Shown here: piece by piece, positions 22,742 to 33,977 of the stretch | How positions within the stretch are numbered: position 1 is the stretch's first letter | Layout: each line of letters opens with the position of its first letter | Translations under genes and position numbers: made by a program | The notes under the pieces: model-generated | What the model saw: the letters and a program-made list of their open reading frames with translations, nothing else | Database searches by the model: none | Told to the model about the DNA's origin: nothing | NCBI GenBank assembly: GCA_029215795.1 | Contig: JARDYH010000007.1 | Coordinates: 92,147,263-92,211,262, forward strand | From: Anniella stebbinsi | Taxonomy: Eukaryota; Chordata; Lepidosauria; Squamata; Anniellidae | Length of the DNA: 64,000 bases | Direction of reading: 5' to 3'

Positions 22742-24309
22742 CTAAAATCCCCCCTTTCCTATCCATAAAGTCAGTTTACTGATGTCACTGCAACATGTTC
22801 CCCCACCCCCTTCTCTCCATGACATGAGCTCCACTGGCAAGGTGGTCAATGCACACAGCATACAGGTATTTTCCTAACAATTGTCATTAGCTATAACATA
22901 ACAAAATATAAATGAAGCACAACAATGATCATTAAAACAAGAACAACAACAACAACAACAAAAAGAGAGGTTTGCAGAACCGATCTTTCACTTTGGCTTT
23001 TTGTGATTGTTGTTGGAGGCATCTTTGTTGTAACCAGCAAAGGCGTTCTGTATGCCAGAAACTGAATGCAGAAATACCCACTTCTTGGGTATTGTTATGT
23101 CCAAATGGGACCAAACTGTTGTTAGTTTAAACTAAGGTTTATTAGAACAAGCCATAAACACTGGTTTATCCTCTTGGCCTGTTTAAATAAACCATAAGTT
23201 CAACTAGCCATAATTCTCAGTTCAGATGTAACAAAAAGCTGCAGATTGTTTAAACTAGGCATGGGCGAATGAGCGATGTTCGAGATCACTCGGATTCTCT
23301 GAACGTCGTCTCGCTTATGCCCAATTTGAGTTCGGGTTTGCGATTGCCGCTCATTCTGAATGAATGGGGAAATTGCACAAATCCAGTGGTGATGGAATAT
23401 GAAATTTGCACAAATCCCCCCAAATTTGTGCAGCTTTCCTCCACAGACTAAAGTAGGGCTTTTGGTCCACAGGGGGAAATTTGTGCAAAATCGAACTGGG
23501 AAAGCTGCACAAATTGAACACAAGCAAAAATTCTCGGCGGACTTATGCTCACGCTTGGGCAGTCCTGTAGGAATCGTGGGCAGCGCCGTCTGTGAACAAC
23601 CTATACAAGATGCAGGGACAGATGCAAGATACTACAGCCCCACTCAATCCAACCAGAACTTCCCTCTTAGACCTTTTCCTACATTTATAAAACTATTTCT
23701 GTGTAATCTTTTGGGCCAGAAAGGGCTCCCAAAGCAACTTACAAATTGAAACTTTAAAAAAATTTAGGCTGCTATCCCGTAGCCATTCACTTGGGAATGA
23801 GCCTCATTGCATTCAATGAGATTTACCTCCCAGTTGACATGGGCCAGATCTACAACAAGCAGGATTTAGTGGGATGAAAGCAGTATGAAAGCGGTATATA
23901 AAAGGCAGGAGCTACACCAAGCAGGATATAGCGGCATATGGTATGTGTCTATGGGCTCTAACAGTTGTCAGTGCAATTCAATACTGCTATAAAGCAGAAG
24001 TGTGGCTCCTGCCATTTATATACCGCTTTCATACTGCTATATCCTGCTTGGTGTAGATCCGGCCATTGATAGGATTGTGATATTAAATGTTTAAACATGA
24101 CCTACATGTTGTGGTACTCTTTGGAAGGGTCTAAAAAGGTAACCTTATGTATTGGGATTAGCTTAAGAAGCCACACATGTTTTTCTGATGGTCTTGGTTG
24201 ATCTCCTACTTATTATATTTGTTGGTAAGTGATCAGGAAGACCAATGCCAAAAACCTCTCTCCCATAATGCACCTCTTTCCTCTCTCTCCGAGTATGACA
24301 GGCACTTAC
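22742..24309. other. ADGRB2 last intron, remainder
   Basis: Transposon remnants: an AAC repeat (22944-22962), a hAT-like start 'taggcatgggcgaatgagcg' at about 23256-23535, part of a 'ccgtagccattcacttgggaatgagcctcattgcattc' repeat (23770-23830), and a palindromic element at about 23848-24062 (separate entry). No extra exon was seen. Confidence 0.5.
23848..24062. mobile_element. Palindromic MITE, 'CACCAAGCAGG' type
   Basis: It begins 'gggccagatctacaacaagcagg' and ends 'cctgcttggtgtagatccggcc'; the interior runs 'tatgaaagcggtatataaaaggcaggagc' against 'ctcctgccatttatataccgctttcata'. It is the same family as 31569-31755 and 49478-49671. The left arm appears partly duplicated ('acaacaagcaggatttag .. 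acaccaagcaggatatag'). Confidence 0.72.
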
Positions 24310-24363
24310 GCCAGCCAGATTCTTCTCTCCGCTCCCTGAAGAGACACTCCATCGCTTCTCCCT
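24310..24363 (-). CDS. ADGRB2: ADGRB2 exon L: 54-nt tail exon
   Basis: 54 nt, phase 0 at both ends. The acceptor is CTTCTCATGCAG and the donor GTAAGT, a strong one. It encodes REKRWSVSSGSGEKNLAG. REKRWSVSSG is a segment I associate with ADGRB2 and not with the other two BAI receptors. The RWS context resembles a basophilic kinase site, which is only an inference. Skipping it would keep the frame into the last exon. Confidence 0.9.
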
Positions 24364-25222
24364 CTGCATGAGAAGAGCCATAATTAATCCCAGGAAAGCA
24401 CTCCACCCAACCTCCCAACCACCTCATAGTCCAACCCAGTTTTGGTCACAACATTTGCCATTCCTTGCTGTGGAATTCAGATTCTTCACCACAGGTTATA
24501 CTAGGGATGGCTGACTCAAGTCAATTTCAGGTCCGCAACATTTTCTCGTAAATTCAACTATCAGTCCGTTCTGTCCTGATTCCACATTAGTCTTCAGAAC
24601 ATCTTGGAGAGCTCTTTTAGAGTTCTGACTGGTTCTGACTGAAACCTAGACACCGGAGACACAACACTCCACTGGATATATCCCATGTTTCAGGGCCATC
24701 TAAAACAGATTCTAGGACTGAGTTCTGCCTCAGATTAAGCCCGGCTCAATATTATTGCCACTTAGGGATGGGTGGATTTACTGCCATCTGGTTTCTCTGG
24801 GCCCTTACCCCACAGCTGCTCTCTCCCCCCTCCCCACACTCGCCGAGTAGCTGCGTGTCCTACAAGTAGGTCCAGCAAATGGCCTATTCCTATAGCGAGT
24901 TGCCATTTTGCACAGAAATGGCAGCTCGGGATTTCTGGAAATCTAATGTTGCTTAACTGGCCCCTTGATTCCTGCCATTTACACAACTTGAGATTTCCGG
25001 AAATCCCTGAGCTGCCATTTCTACACAAAACGGCAGCTTCCGATGGGTACGGGGGGCGGGTGGGAGGCTGACGGACCCACTTGTTGGGTGTGCGGCTGCT
25101 CGGCGTGTGGGACTGCGAGACTCCATCCCCGTTGCAGATTCTCGCGACATCCTTAATTGCAACGCACTCATCTTGTCTTGGTGAGGAAGGATTTAATTCT
25201 GCCCCTTTTGGCCTGTCCTTAC
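24364..25222. other. ADGRB2 intron between exons K and L
   Basis: A fragment of the CAGTGGAGGC-type hAT element lies at about 24595-24680. A TTAGGGATGGGTGG-type hAT element starts near 24763 and ends near 25155 (GCGACATCCTTA), with inverted 'gaaatggcagctcgggatttc' arms. No additional exon. Confidence 0.5.
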
Positions 25223-25327
25223 CTTTGCGGCATTAGTAGCTGGAGCCCGATACCGGTCCAATGTGTGGAATTTCTGATTCAACTCATGGTAAAGTTCTGA
25301 GTGGCGTTTCCTTGTATGCATAACTTT
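25223..25327 (-). CDS. ADGRB2: ADGRB2 exon K: RKR helix
   Basis: 105 nt, phase 0 at both ends. The acceptor is GCTTTCTTGCAG and the donor GTAAGG. It encodes 35 residues beginning [20 protein letters not shown] and continuing [15 protein letters not shown]. The HTRKRH helix corresponds to the RKR-containing segment that binds ELMO in BAI1 and links the receptor to DOCK/Rac signalling (family knowledge). Conservation of the basic cluster suggests the same partner here. It is separated from exon J by a 5.8-kb intron rich in transposons and from exon L by 859 bp. Confidence 0.95.
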
Positions 25328-26156
25328 CTGCAAGAAAGCATCAATTCCCAATAGGTGAGGAAGGAGAGAGAAGGGAAAGAGAGACATCAGTGGTTCTTAT
25401 TTATGCACAGCATCTCACTGTCCCTTGCCATGCAACCCTAGTGGTTAAAAGCACAGGGGTTGAAAGGATGAGCTGGGAAGCCCCTTTCATACCTAGTTTA
25501 AATCTCATGCCAGCCATTAACTCACTAGGTGGCCTTAAGCAAACTCCTCGGTTTCCTTCGTTGTAGAGTATAGGGATAATCAATACTGGTCAACATCTAG
25601 GTCTATTGTGAAGGTTGTAGGAATCCCAATCAGTGTGGCACATGCAGAAAATTGTTTAACATCAAGCAAGCTGTTGAACTAAATCCATTTAGTTTTCCAA
25701 AGGCAAGTTTTACTGGGGTACAAAAGTTTAATGGGCTGGCCCTGGCTGACACTCATGAAGAATTAGATCTGGTTGATGGCAGAGAGTGGTTTTGAAGTGA
25801 GCTGCAGGCGGGCTAATAGAGGCGTTGTTCCTTCGCATTCCTGCGGTCCTGCTGTGGTCTCAGGTAAAACAGGTTTTGCCAGAATTGAACTACTGCAAAA
25901 CCAAGCAAAACCTGTGGATTGGAATGAGCTTGGGTGCAGGTGCGACAATGCTTCATGAGTGGCTGCATCATTTATCAAGCCGTAGAAGAGGAGGGGAGGC
26001 CGGACAACGGCCCACCCCATCAGCTCCTCTGAGAGGGCAGCCATGTTGGGCTCCTCCTCTGTATGGAGTGCTCCCATTCCAGCTGATCAATCTCTGGCTG
26101 CATTACAGGCATTAGAAACACTGCAGCTAGTCACTGTAAGAACCATACAACATTCA

Positions 26157-26667
26157 GGCTCAGTTCAGACGTTAGTCAACGCAGTGCGAAAACTCCACTC
26201 AACGATTGAGTTTGTAGGGGGCACTCTCCACACAACATGTTCTAACTCCACTGTTACGTGACTGTGGGCTACTGTGGAGTTGAGTAAAAGTCAACACAGA
26301 ATTTCAGTGACAGTTCCTCCGCCCTCTCTCCTCCCCAGGTCCTCCCGATGGTATCCCATCGGCCATTGCTGAGAAAAAACAATCCCGATGGCTCTCCTAG
26401 AGCAGCACTCCCTTCTTCTGCCGCTCTTGCCAGAGAATTCTGTAGCCTGTGGGAAAAGTCAACTCAATGCATCAGAAAACTCCACGGAGCCCGCCACACA
26501 ACATGCAACACAACGGTTGTGCAGAAACTCTCCTCTGCACAGTGTAGATATTCTGTGTGAAGTGTTTTCCAAAAAAAACCCTCCACAATTGCGGGGAGTT
26601 TTCCCGCCAGACAACACATTGACTAAACCACCATTGACTAAAGTGTTGTCTGAACGGACTGGGTGCC
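26157..26667 (+). mobile_element. Non-autonomous DNA transposon-like element, about 511 bp, copy 1
   Basis: It starts GGCTCAGTTCAGACGTTAG and ends GTTGTCTGAACGGACTGGG, forming imperfect inverted termini around TCAGAC/GTCTGA. Internal landmarks are 'caacatgttctaactccac', 'gactgtgggctactgtggag', 'tcctcccgatggtatcccat', 'gggaaaagtcaactcaatgc' and 'ctctgcacagtgtagatatt'. The same order is found at 30504-31036. I could not define a clear TSD, so the superfamily is open. It is in the intron between exons J and K. Confidence 0.75.
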
Positions 26668-27894
26668 TTATTTCCCTCTTCCCTCCTGATCCTTTTCCTT
26701 TTATGTCATGTCTTTTTCAGCTTTGTAAACCTTAGGGCAGGGACTCTCCTGTGTTTTATTGATCTGTCACTTGCTCTGGGATCCTATCACGTTGAAGAGC
26801 GGTGTGGGTGGGGAGGAATAAATGCGTTAAAATAAATTTAAAAAATAATAAGAGATGCCCAAGGCATATGAATACAATCCATAATAAAAGATAATCCACA
26901 AACAATTAAATATATCAACATCAGGTAAGAAGAGATAAAAAATGGCAGCCAGCTAAAAACATAATTAAATTAAAATTCGGATTAACACACAGAGCAGCAG
27001 AGAAAAAGCAAAACAGAAGAGCCGAGTAGTTGAAACATCTGTTGATCATTACCCCCACTTTCAATGCTCTGAAAAGCGCTCGCTTTGTCCCCGCTAGACA
27101 TCAGGTGGGTGATGGGATAATCTAGAATGTTTCTCCTCTTCTCAAGTGATTATTCCATGGACAAGAGATTTTGTCAGGTCAACATTTACAGGCTGAGATC
27201 GTTCTGATGGAGAACCTCTGTCCTCTTGGAACTACCCCCACCCCCATCAAATCTTTCCTGATAACTGGAAAGATATTACCTTTTCCCCATAAACCCAGCT
27301 AAAATGTTCCCATTCCTGGCTCCCGTCTTTTAATCAACAGCTAACGCTCTTTATCACCTGTTATAAAACTCGGGGGCTTTATTTCATCTGATTATGCTTA
27401 AATCGCAGCCAGGAAAGTGGTTTGAGATAGGACACAATCCACAGAAACACGAGTGCTACTTCAGAAGTGCAGGTGGAGAAGAGTGTGCTCTACCAGCTCC
27501 TCTCTTGGGAGCCCAAAGACAAACTGGACTTCTGACAAGAGGGGATCTTGTCAGACCTGCTCAGGGAGCACCCTGTGATTCAGCAAGCACCCAGCAGCTG
27601 CACATCCTCCTAGTCAGCTGCCATTGTTGTGGAACAATGGCGGCTCAGGGTGGGATGGGGTCCCACAAAGGTCACATCGCATAAATGGTGTACATAAATG
27701 GGCCAGTTGCACTGGGCTGTCCAGAAGTTCCCACGACAAAGCAAGCAGGCGTGGGTGGCGGCTCAGCGAGCACCTGACGAAGCCGGGTGCAGGTCAGTCC
27801 GGCCACCACTATCCTCTTCCCTCCCCTGCCTGTCATCCCTCCCACCAAAGCCTCTCTGAGGGCACAAGCCTTAATCAGAAAAAGAATGCTTGGG
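26668..27894. other. ADGRB2 intron, mixed and partly single-copy sequence
   Basis: An A-rich LINE-tail-like stretch lies at about 26815-27010. Bases 27270-27410 ('cccagctaaaatgttcccattcc', 'gctaacgctctttatcacctg') show no repeat I recognise. No exon. Confidence 0.4.
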
Positions 27895-28795
27895 AGTTGC
27901 AGGACTTTTTTTCTGGAGGGGGTTGCACTCCCTCTAAAGGATCGGGTCTGTAGTTTGGGGGTGCTCCTGGGTCTGGAACTGTCACTTGAGGCACAGGTGG
28001 ACTCAGTGGCAAGGATCATCTTTTATCAGTTTAGGCTGATATGCCAACTGCACCCTTATCTGGACAGAGATAGCCTAGCTACAGTTATCCGCGCTCTGAT
28101 AACCTCTCGGCTGGATTACTGCAATGCGTTATATGTGGGGCTGCCTTTGAAAATGGTGCAGAAACTTCAGATGGTCCAAAACAGGGCAGCCAGACTGTTA
28201 ATGGGGACTGGCCAATGAGGTCACATTACACCAGTCCTTTTCCAGCTTCACTGGCTGCCGGTCCAGGTCTGGGCCCGATTCAAAGTGGTAACGGCTTTGG
28301 GGCCAGGTTATCTGAAGAAACGCCTCCTCCCATATGTGCCTGTCCGGACCCTAAGATCATCCTTGGGGGACCTTCTCCGTGAGCCCCTGCCAAAGGACGT
28401 GAGGCAGGTAGCTACCAGGAGGAGGGCCTTCTCTGCTGTGGCAACCCAGCTGTGGAATGAGCTCCCCAGAGAGGTTCATTTGGCATCTACATTATATTCC
28501 TTTAGACTCCAGATGAAGTCTAATTTTCTTTATTTTCTCAGTATTTAAACAGTTTATTAGTCTAATTTTTAACTTTGCTGTTTTAAATTTTGTATTTTAA
28601 ATCTGCATTAATCTTTGCATTGCTGCTTGGTGTTATCCTGCTTGTGCTCTGATACTGTATTTTTATGATACATTTTTATACTGTTGTTGTTTTATGTTTT
28701 GAATAGTTGTCATGGTTTTTATTTTTGTAAACCACCCGGACAGCTTCAGCTATTGGGCAGTGTAAAAATACAATAAATAAATTAATAAATAATTT
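27895..28795 (+). mobile_element. L2-like LINE, 3' end of ORF2 and 3' UTR
   Basis: The frame reads SLEAQVDSVARIIFYQFRLI, LITSRLDYCNALYVGLPLKM, VQKLQMVQNRAARLL, a stop near 28216, then GPGYLKKRLLPYVPVRTLRSS and RRAFSAVATQLWNELPREVH. These are the thumb and C-terminal motifs of L2-group reverse transcriptases. The 3' tail has 'ttgtaaaccacccggacagc' and an AATAAATAAATTAATAAAT end. It is 5'-truncated and dead, on the strand opposite to ADGRB2. Confidence 0.9.
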
Positions 28796-28896
28796 TCTGT
28801 CTAAACAGGCATAGGGTTGTGCCCTAACTGGCCACATATCAGTCCAATCTTACCTCAGCCCCAAATCTGTAGGGCCATAGCTGGCAACAGATGGGT

Positions 28897-28990
28897 ATTT
28901 GTTTATTTATTGCATTGATATCCCACCTTTCTTTCATTGTGGAACTCAAGGTGGTTGCATGTGGCTCCAAACACTGACCAGGCCCCACCT
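28897..28990 (-). mobile_element. LINE/SINE 3' tail fragment
   Basis: On the plus strand 'tttgtttatttattgcattg', 'atatcccacctttctttcat' and 'aactcaaggtggttgcatg' are the reverse complement of a 'ccaccttgag ... ggtgggatat ... aataaa' tail of the kind shared by lizard SINEs and LINEs. Only the tail remains. Confidence 0.55.
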
Positions 28991-29771
28991 GCTTAGCTTC
29001 AGTGAGATGGCTGCCTCATTTGTCTTCAGATCATGCCCTGGGACTAATATTTACCAATATTTTGGCTGCAAGGAACTATGAGGCAGCTGTGCCTTTGCTG
29101 TGCCTGCCATCAGGGCATGTAAATTTTCTCACTGCTGTCTGGAAACAAGAGGAAGCCGTATGAAAAAATTATTTCACCATATGGCCGGATGATTCAAGCC
29201 CGGTTCAGATGGGCTGTTTGGGCCTATCTGGCCCACTGCATGGACCAGAGCGTGGACACTCCTGGCCTCCCTGTCATCCACTTGGGGACGGCACATCCAA
29301 AGAGATTCTATCCACAAAAAATCCAACACACATAGGCCTCAGTCGCCCTGCCGATTCCTGGGAAAATACCACATAAATGATGCCTACGGGCTTTTGATAT
29401 TCCATGTGTAAACTGACTTTGGATGTGTCCTCCCACCGTGGAAGGGTGAGGTTGGCGCACTGGGGGGTAGGTGTCAGGGGAGGTTAGAAAAAGCATCCCC
29501 TCACTCTGTTCTGCATCTGCCCAACAATACTGTCTGATCTGGTCCACTGCAGGAGCAGTGAGTAAGTTTAGAAGGGGCCTTCATGTTTTGTCTTGCTTTT
29601 TTCCAAGGGGAAAGAGAAGACAGGAATTGGAAATGGCGGTGGGGGGGCGGAGGGAAGAGTAAAATGTAAAGAGCGGAAAGGAGAAAAGCGTTACTGATCA
29701 AAATGGAAGCTGAGCGCCATGTTGCAGCGGAGAGGTTGGAGAATTTGGACTCAAGCCAATAGCTAGATTAT

Positions 29772-29925
29772 CCTTCCCCAACGTGGAGCATTTCACGTGT
29801 TGGACTACAACTCCCATAATTCCCTGTCACTAGGTTGAGGAAGGTGCTTTGGCCACAACTATGTTGTCACTGACCACGCTTGGCTGGGAATTATGGGAGT
29901 TGTAGGTCAACACACCTGGAAGTTA
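29772..29925. mobile_element. Palindromic 'aactcccat' repeat
   Basis: The left arm has 'ttccccaacgtggagc', 'cgtgttggactacaactccc' and 'ataattccctg'; the right arm returns 'gggaattatgggagttgtag' and 'aacacacctgg'. This is the commonest short palindromic repeat in the window. Other copies or half-copies: 4125-4203, 20897-20986, 35943-36049, 36681-36790, 36821-36925, 42893-43035, 51291-51422 and 56940-57003. Confidence 0.7.
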
Positions 29926-30027
29926 GGTAAGAATAGTATCTATGTATCAATTTTATGTAGTAGTTTCACTGACATACAACCCCTCCCCCCTGCCCCAAGA
30001 ATCCTGGGAATTGTAATATGATGAAGG

Positions 30028-30335
30028 TAGGGTGACCAGATAAAATCCAGGTCAGGGCTCATGTAACTTTAACAGTTGTAGAGAAAAGGGAATTTCAGCC
30101 AGTGTCATTTGTATGCAAGTAGTTCCTGATGAAATTCCCTCTTCATCACAACTGTTAAAGTTGCAGAGGCCCTGCCTTCTTTTGTATATGGTCACTCTAG
30201 TATAGTGCCTGCAACTTTAACTGTTGTGATGAAGAGGGAATATCACCAAGAACTAATTGCATACAAATGACACTGGCTGAAATTCAACTGTTAAAGTTAC
30301 ATGAGCCCTGATTTGGATTTTATCTGGTGAGCCTA
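30028..30335. mobile_element. hAT MITE, nested-palindrome type (308 bp), exact TSD
   Basis: The ends are TAGGGTGACCAG and CTGGTGAGCCTA, with TSD GATGAAGG on both sides (30020-30027 and 30336-30343). The internal marker 'tatggtcactctagtatag' gives its orientation, the same as the copy at 43411. It lies in the J-K intron of ADGRB2. Confidence 0.92.
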
Positions 30336-30503
30336 GATGAAGGTACTTGGAAATATTTAGACTTTTTGGGCTCAGAGCTACAGTTTTTAAGAATCTGGGG
30401 GGCAGTTTAAGTCTGTAGCTTAGAAATCAAGGGAGATCTATACCATGTCAATTCTGGCCAGGCAGAGGAAGAGAAAGATCTTTTACAAGCAAAGGGTGTC
30501 TCT

Positions 30504-31036
30504 GGCTCAATTCAGACAAAAAGGTAGTTGATGCAGTGTGAACGGCTGAGTTTTTAGGGGGTGCTCCCCACACAACATGTTCTAACTCCACCATTGTGTG
30601 ACTGTGGGCTACTGTGGAGTTGAGTAAAATCCACTGCAATGTTTGATTGACAGCTCCTCTGCCCTCTCTTCTCCCCTGGTCCTCCCGATAGTATCCCATC
30701 AGCCACTGCTGTGAAACCCCCCCAATCCTGGCGGCCCTCCTAGAGCAGCCCTCACTCCTTTCACCGCTCTTGCCAGGGAACTCTGGAGCCAGTGGGAAAA
30801 GTCAACTCAATGCAACGGAGCCCTCCACAGAGCCCTCCACACAATACGCAATACAATGGTTGTGCAGGAATTCTCCTCTGCACAGCGTGGATGTTCTGCG
30901 TGGAGTGTTTTCCCAAAAAACCCTCCACTGTTGTGTGGAGTTTTCCTGCCAGACATCACGTTTCTCAATGGTGGTGCAATAACTCCACAGCAGAGTTCTA
31001 AAACCACCATTGAGAAACGTATTGTCTGAACTGAGC
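30504..31036 (+). mobile_element. Non-autonomous DNA transposon-like element, copy 2
   Basis: It starts GGCTCAATTCAGACAA and ends TTGTCTGAACTGAGC, with internal landmarks identical in order to copy 1 at 26157-26667, including 'caacatgttctaactccacc', 'gactgtgggctactgtggag' and 'aaaagtcaactcaatgcaac'. Both copies are in the same orientation inside one ADGRB2 intron. This copy begins 48 bp from the 5' splice site of the 36-nt exon J. Confidence 0.78.
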
Positions 31037-31084
31037 TAGAGTGCGACACCAGGAAGCTAACACTGAGAAAGGAGGACCACGTAC

Positions 31085-31120
31085 CTCAAAATCCAGGTCA
31101 GAGTATCGTAGTCTTTTCCT
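31085..31120 (-). CDS. ADGRB2: ADGRB2 exon J: 36-nt microexon
   Basis: 36 nt, phase 0 at both ends. The acceptor is GCCTTTCCCCAG and the donor GTACGT. It encodes RKRLRYSDLDFE. The SLE-R(K/R)[18 protein letters not shown] order across exons I, J and K is shared by all BAI receptors, so exon J is part of the ordinary tail although it is microexon-sized and could be skipped without a frameshift. Its donor lies only 48 bp from a roughly 530-bp transposon copy in the next intron. Confidence 0.94.
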
Positions 31121-31253
31121 CTGGGGAAAGGCAAGTAGTAGGTGCACCATAAAAGGAACGGAGAAACCAAAAATACAAAAAGGAAAAAAAGAAAGAAAGA
31201 AGACCTTTACTAGTCCATTCAAGCATTTAGACAGAGACAACGTTTTAGAGAAC

Positions 31254-31283
31254 ACGTGTGTGTGTGTGTGTGTGTGTGTGTAT
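31254..31283. repeat. (TG)n microsatellite
   Basis: About 30 bp of alternating GT in the intron upstream of exon J (acceptor side). On the ADGRB2 sense strand it reads as CA repeats, starting about 135 nt before the acceptor. Confidence 0.85.
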
Positions 31284-31568
31284 GTACAAGGGGCACCTAG
31301 ACAAGCATTAAGAACACATGGATATGAAAGGTGAACCATAAACAAGTGGTTGGAGAATTCTGCTAAAAGTACTTTAAGGGAACGAGGAGAGGGAAGGTAC
31401 ATCCAAAGCATCATGGGAGCAGAACAGCAAGAGGGTCTCAATCTCAATGCAGTTTGATTGTCACCTTCTGTTTCCAATTGACTGTGACCATTTAAATGTT
31501 AGCCAAATGGGACTTGTCTCACAGAGGGAGGCTAAGACGATACTCTAACTGCAGCCTCCCAAATGGAT

Positions 31569-31755
31569 CCTGGAAGTGAAGACGGTGGCCAGATCGACAC
31601 CAAGCAGGGTGTAGTGCTATGAAAGCGGTATATGTGGTCTGTGTCAATGGGCCCCAACAGTGCACTTCAATACCGCTCTAATGCAGTCATGTGGCTCCTG
31701 CCTTGTATATACAGCGTTCATGGTGTAATATCCTGCGTGGTGTAGGTCGGGCCTG
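31569..31755. mobile_element. Palindromic MITE, 'CACCAAGCAGG' type
   Basis: It runs from 'ggccagatcgacaccaagca' to 'cctgcgtggtgtaggtcgggcc', with interior 'tatgaaagcggtatatg' against 'gtatatacagcgttcatgg'. It is a diverged copy of the family best seen at 49478-49671, in the I-J intron of ADGRB2. Confidence 0.7.
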
Positions 31756-33977
31756 TGACTCACCCTCTTTCCTTCTTTCGTACCCAAAGCATTATGGGAG
31801 TGGAAGGAGGGGACCATACTGAGCTCGCCTTGCCTTTCAGTGCAACACTTCCATTTCCACGCCCCCACCTTTAGTCGAGGGAACACCAGATTAGAGCCCC
31901 CCTTTGCCCTGGTGAACCCAAGTGGCACAACCTTCTCCCCTGACCCCTTTCAGCACTCGTACCACTGACAGCTTGTATGCTAAAACCATATTTTCCTTCG
32001 CACCTCTGAAAGCAACCAGAAGCTGTTTTTTGACTTTACACATATTCCTTTCCAGTAGCGATGGGGCGAAAATCTGCCTGGGCCCACGAGGGCAGTGGAT
32101 GCCCCAACATGCGTTGGGGCAGGTCCGGACGGAATTCAGCCCTTGGTCCTTTCCCCCTGCTGCGTTAATGGGGGCCACCATTAACACAGCGGGTGGGGGG
32201 GGATATGCAATTTCCCCAAGGCTGGGAAGATACGCAATTTTCCCAGCCTTGGGGAAATTGCATATTTTCCCCTCCCTGTGCCAATTGGGGGATCTTAAAA
32301 GCCTTATTAACAGGGCTTTTAAGGCCACCATCAGCGGGGGGGGGGGGACACATCCCCCTCGGCTGTGCCAATCATGGCCTTAAAGGCCCTCTTAAAGCCT
32401 TGGATTAAGACTGCCTTTAAAGTCACAATTGGCGATTGGCCCCGGAAAATGCACTTTGCGGGGTGCTCATCTGGGTCGGCTTCTGGACAGGGCTGGCCAA
32501 GCAGCGCTCAGCAAACTCACAGGGCAAGCACCCCGTGAGCCCTTTCTCCCCTTCTCTCCATGGCACACCAGTTTTGGTGCTGCAATCCTCATCAAATTAA
32601 ACCGCAATTCCTGGTTACATCTAAAATGAGAATCTGTGGATTAATGTCAGTTAAATCAGGATCAAACCATGGTTTAATATCCTGGTCATTAAAATGACAT
32701 TAAACCATAGTTCCCTGTTCCGGACATAATGGGGAGCTATGGTTTAAAGAAATTGTCCAAACCAGCACATCGTAGGGGGAGGTGAGGAAAGAGGGGGATG
32801 CTCAGGCTCAATGCTTGGCTTGGGTTTAATAACATATCGTACATTGAGTCAAGGATGTTACGTCTGAACTGGCTCAGTAGGTGTGAGTTTAGCCTGTGAG
32901 GGGGGAGCCAAAGATTGGCAGTGTGTCTGAGAGAAGTGGACTTGATTACATCCTGATCCTATACTTGTTTCTTTGGAAGTTAAGTCCCAGGGCTTATTTC
33001 CAGGCAACCTTTGCCCACCTCATGCTGGGTCCGGGAGGAGAAAGGATAAGGAATTTCTGCTCAGCTGTCCTCTATCGTGTGCCGCCTGCTTAGCCGTGGT
33101 GACTTCTCCTCCTCTACAAAAGAAGCCATTTGTCGTTGGTCAGGGCAGCAGCTGCTCTCAAGATGGCTGCTGCCAGAGCAAACAACAAAGAGCTTAATCA
33201 CAATGATAGGCAGAACGATGGAAGACTGGATGGATGGACAGAGTAGGGACAGCGTACTGGTGCCTTCTCCTTTCTGGAGGTGGGCAAAGGTTGCGATCCC
33301 GCAAACACAGGGGTAGTCCTATTGAACTCCATGGGACTTACTTCTGAGCAAACATGCCGGCTGAAACATTTACCACTCAAACTAATGACTGCAGCAGATC
33401 TCTAGTCCTCAGAGATCTTCTCAGACAGTAACAAAGAGCCATTTTGGAGACTAAGGCAGGTTCAGAGGTTACTATTTGCATCCGTGGGGTTTTACGACTT
33501 ACTCTGAGACAACGCTTGTATGAGAGGGGAAAAAAGGGGGGGAGGTGATCCAGAGCTCTACTCAAAGCAGAAATCACCTGCATGTTGACTGCCTAGGTTG
33601 GCCATGTGTCCTCTGTGGCAGAGGACAGTCCTCTATTGGAAGGGCTGTGCCATCAAATTCTGGTTCAAACATGCATAGTTGCCCATCCGCTGTTAGCACC
33701 TGGACTGCAGACCGAACACGGAGGCACACAGGTGACCTCATCACAGTCTTCCGCACTGTGGTGAGATGGTACTGCATTTCTATTTAAACTATAATCATTA
33801 TTTCTGAATTTGACTCTAGACCTAGAAATTGGCATGTGAAAATCACCACCCTCTCCTTGGGACAGGCATTTCCTCTCTTTTTTGGGGTGAGTCATAAGCA
33901 GCCACCCAACGGCTGCCTCCACTCATGGTCCAATAGGCCCAAAGCCTGTGCACATTCACTGTCACTGCCCCTCTTAC
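31756..33977. other. ADGRB2 intron between exons I and J, remainder
   Basis: A hAT-like palindrome-rich block lies at about 32040-32600, with inverted 'gatatgcaatttccccaaggctggg' and 'cccagccttggggaaattgc'. A second DNA-element-like stretch is near 32640-32880 ('taaaccatagttccctgtt', 'ggagctatggttta'). A 'tgggacttacttctgagcaaacatgc' repeat is at 33305-33360. No exon was seen. Confidence 0.5.

Noticed and set aside
31922..32383. Frames of 146-153 codons on opposite strands
   Set aside because: They lie over a palindromic repeat block, so the open frames mirror each other; repeat-derived.
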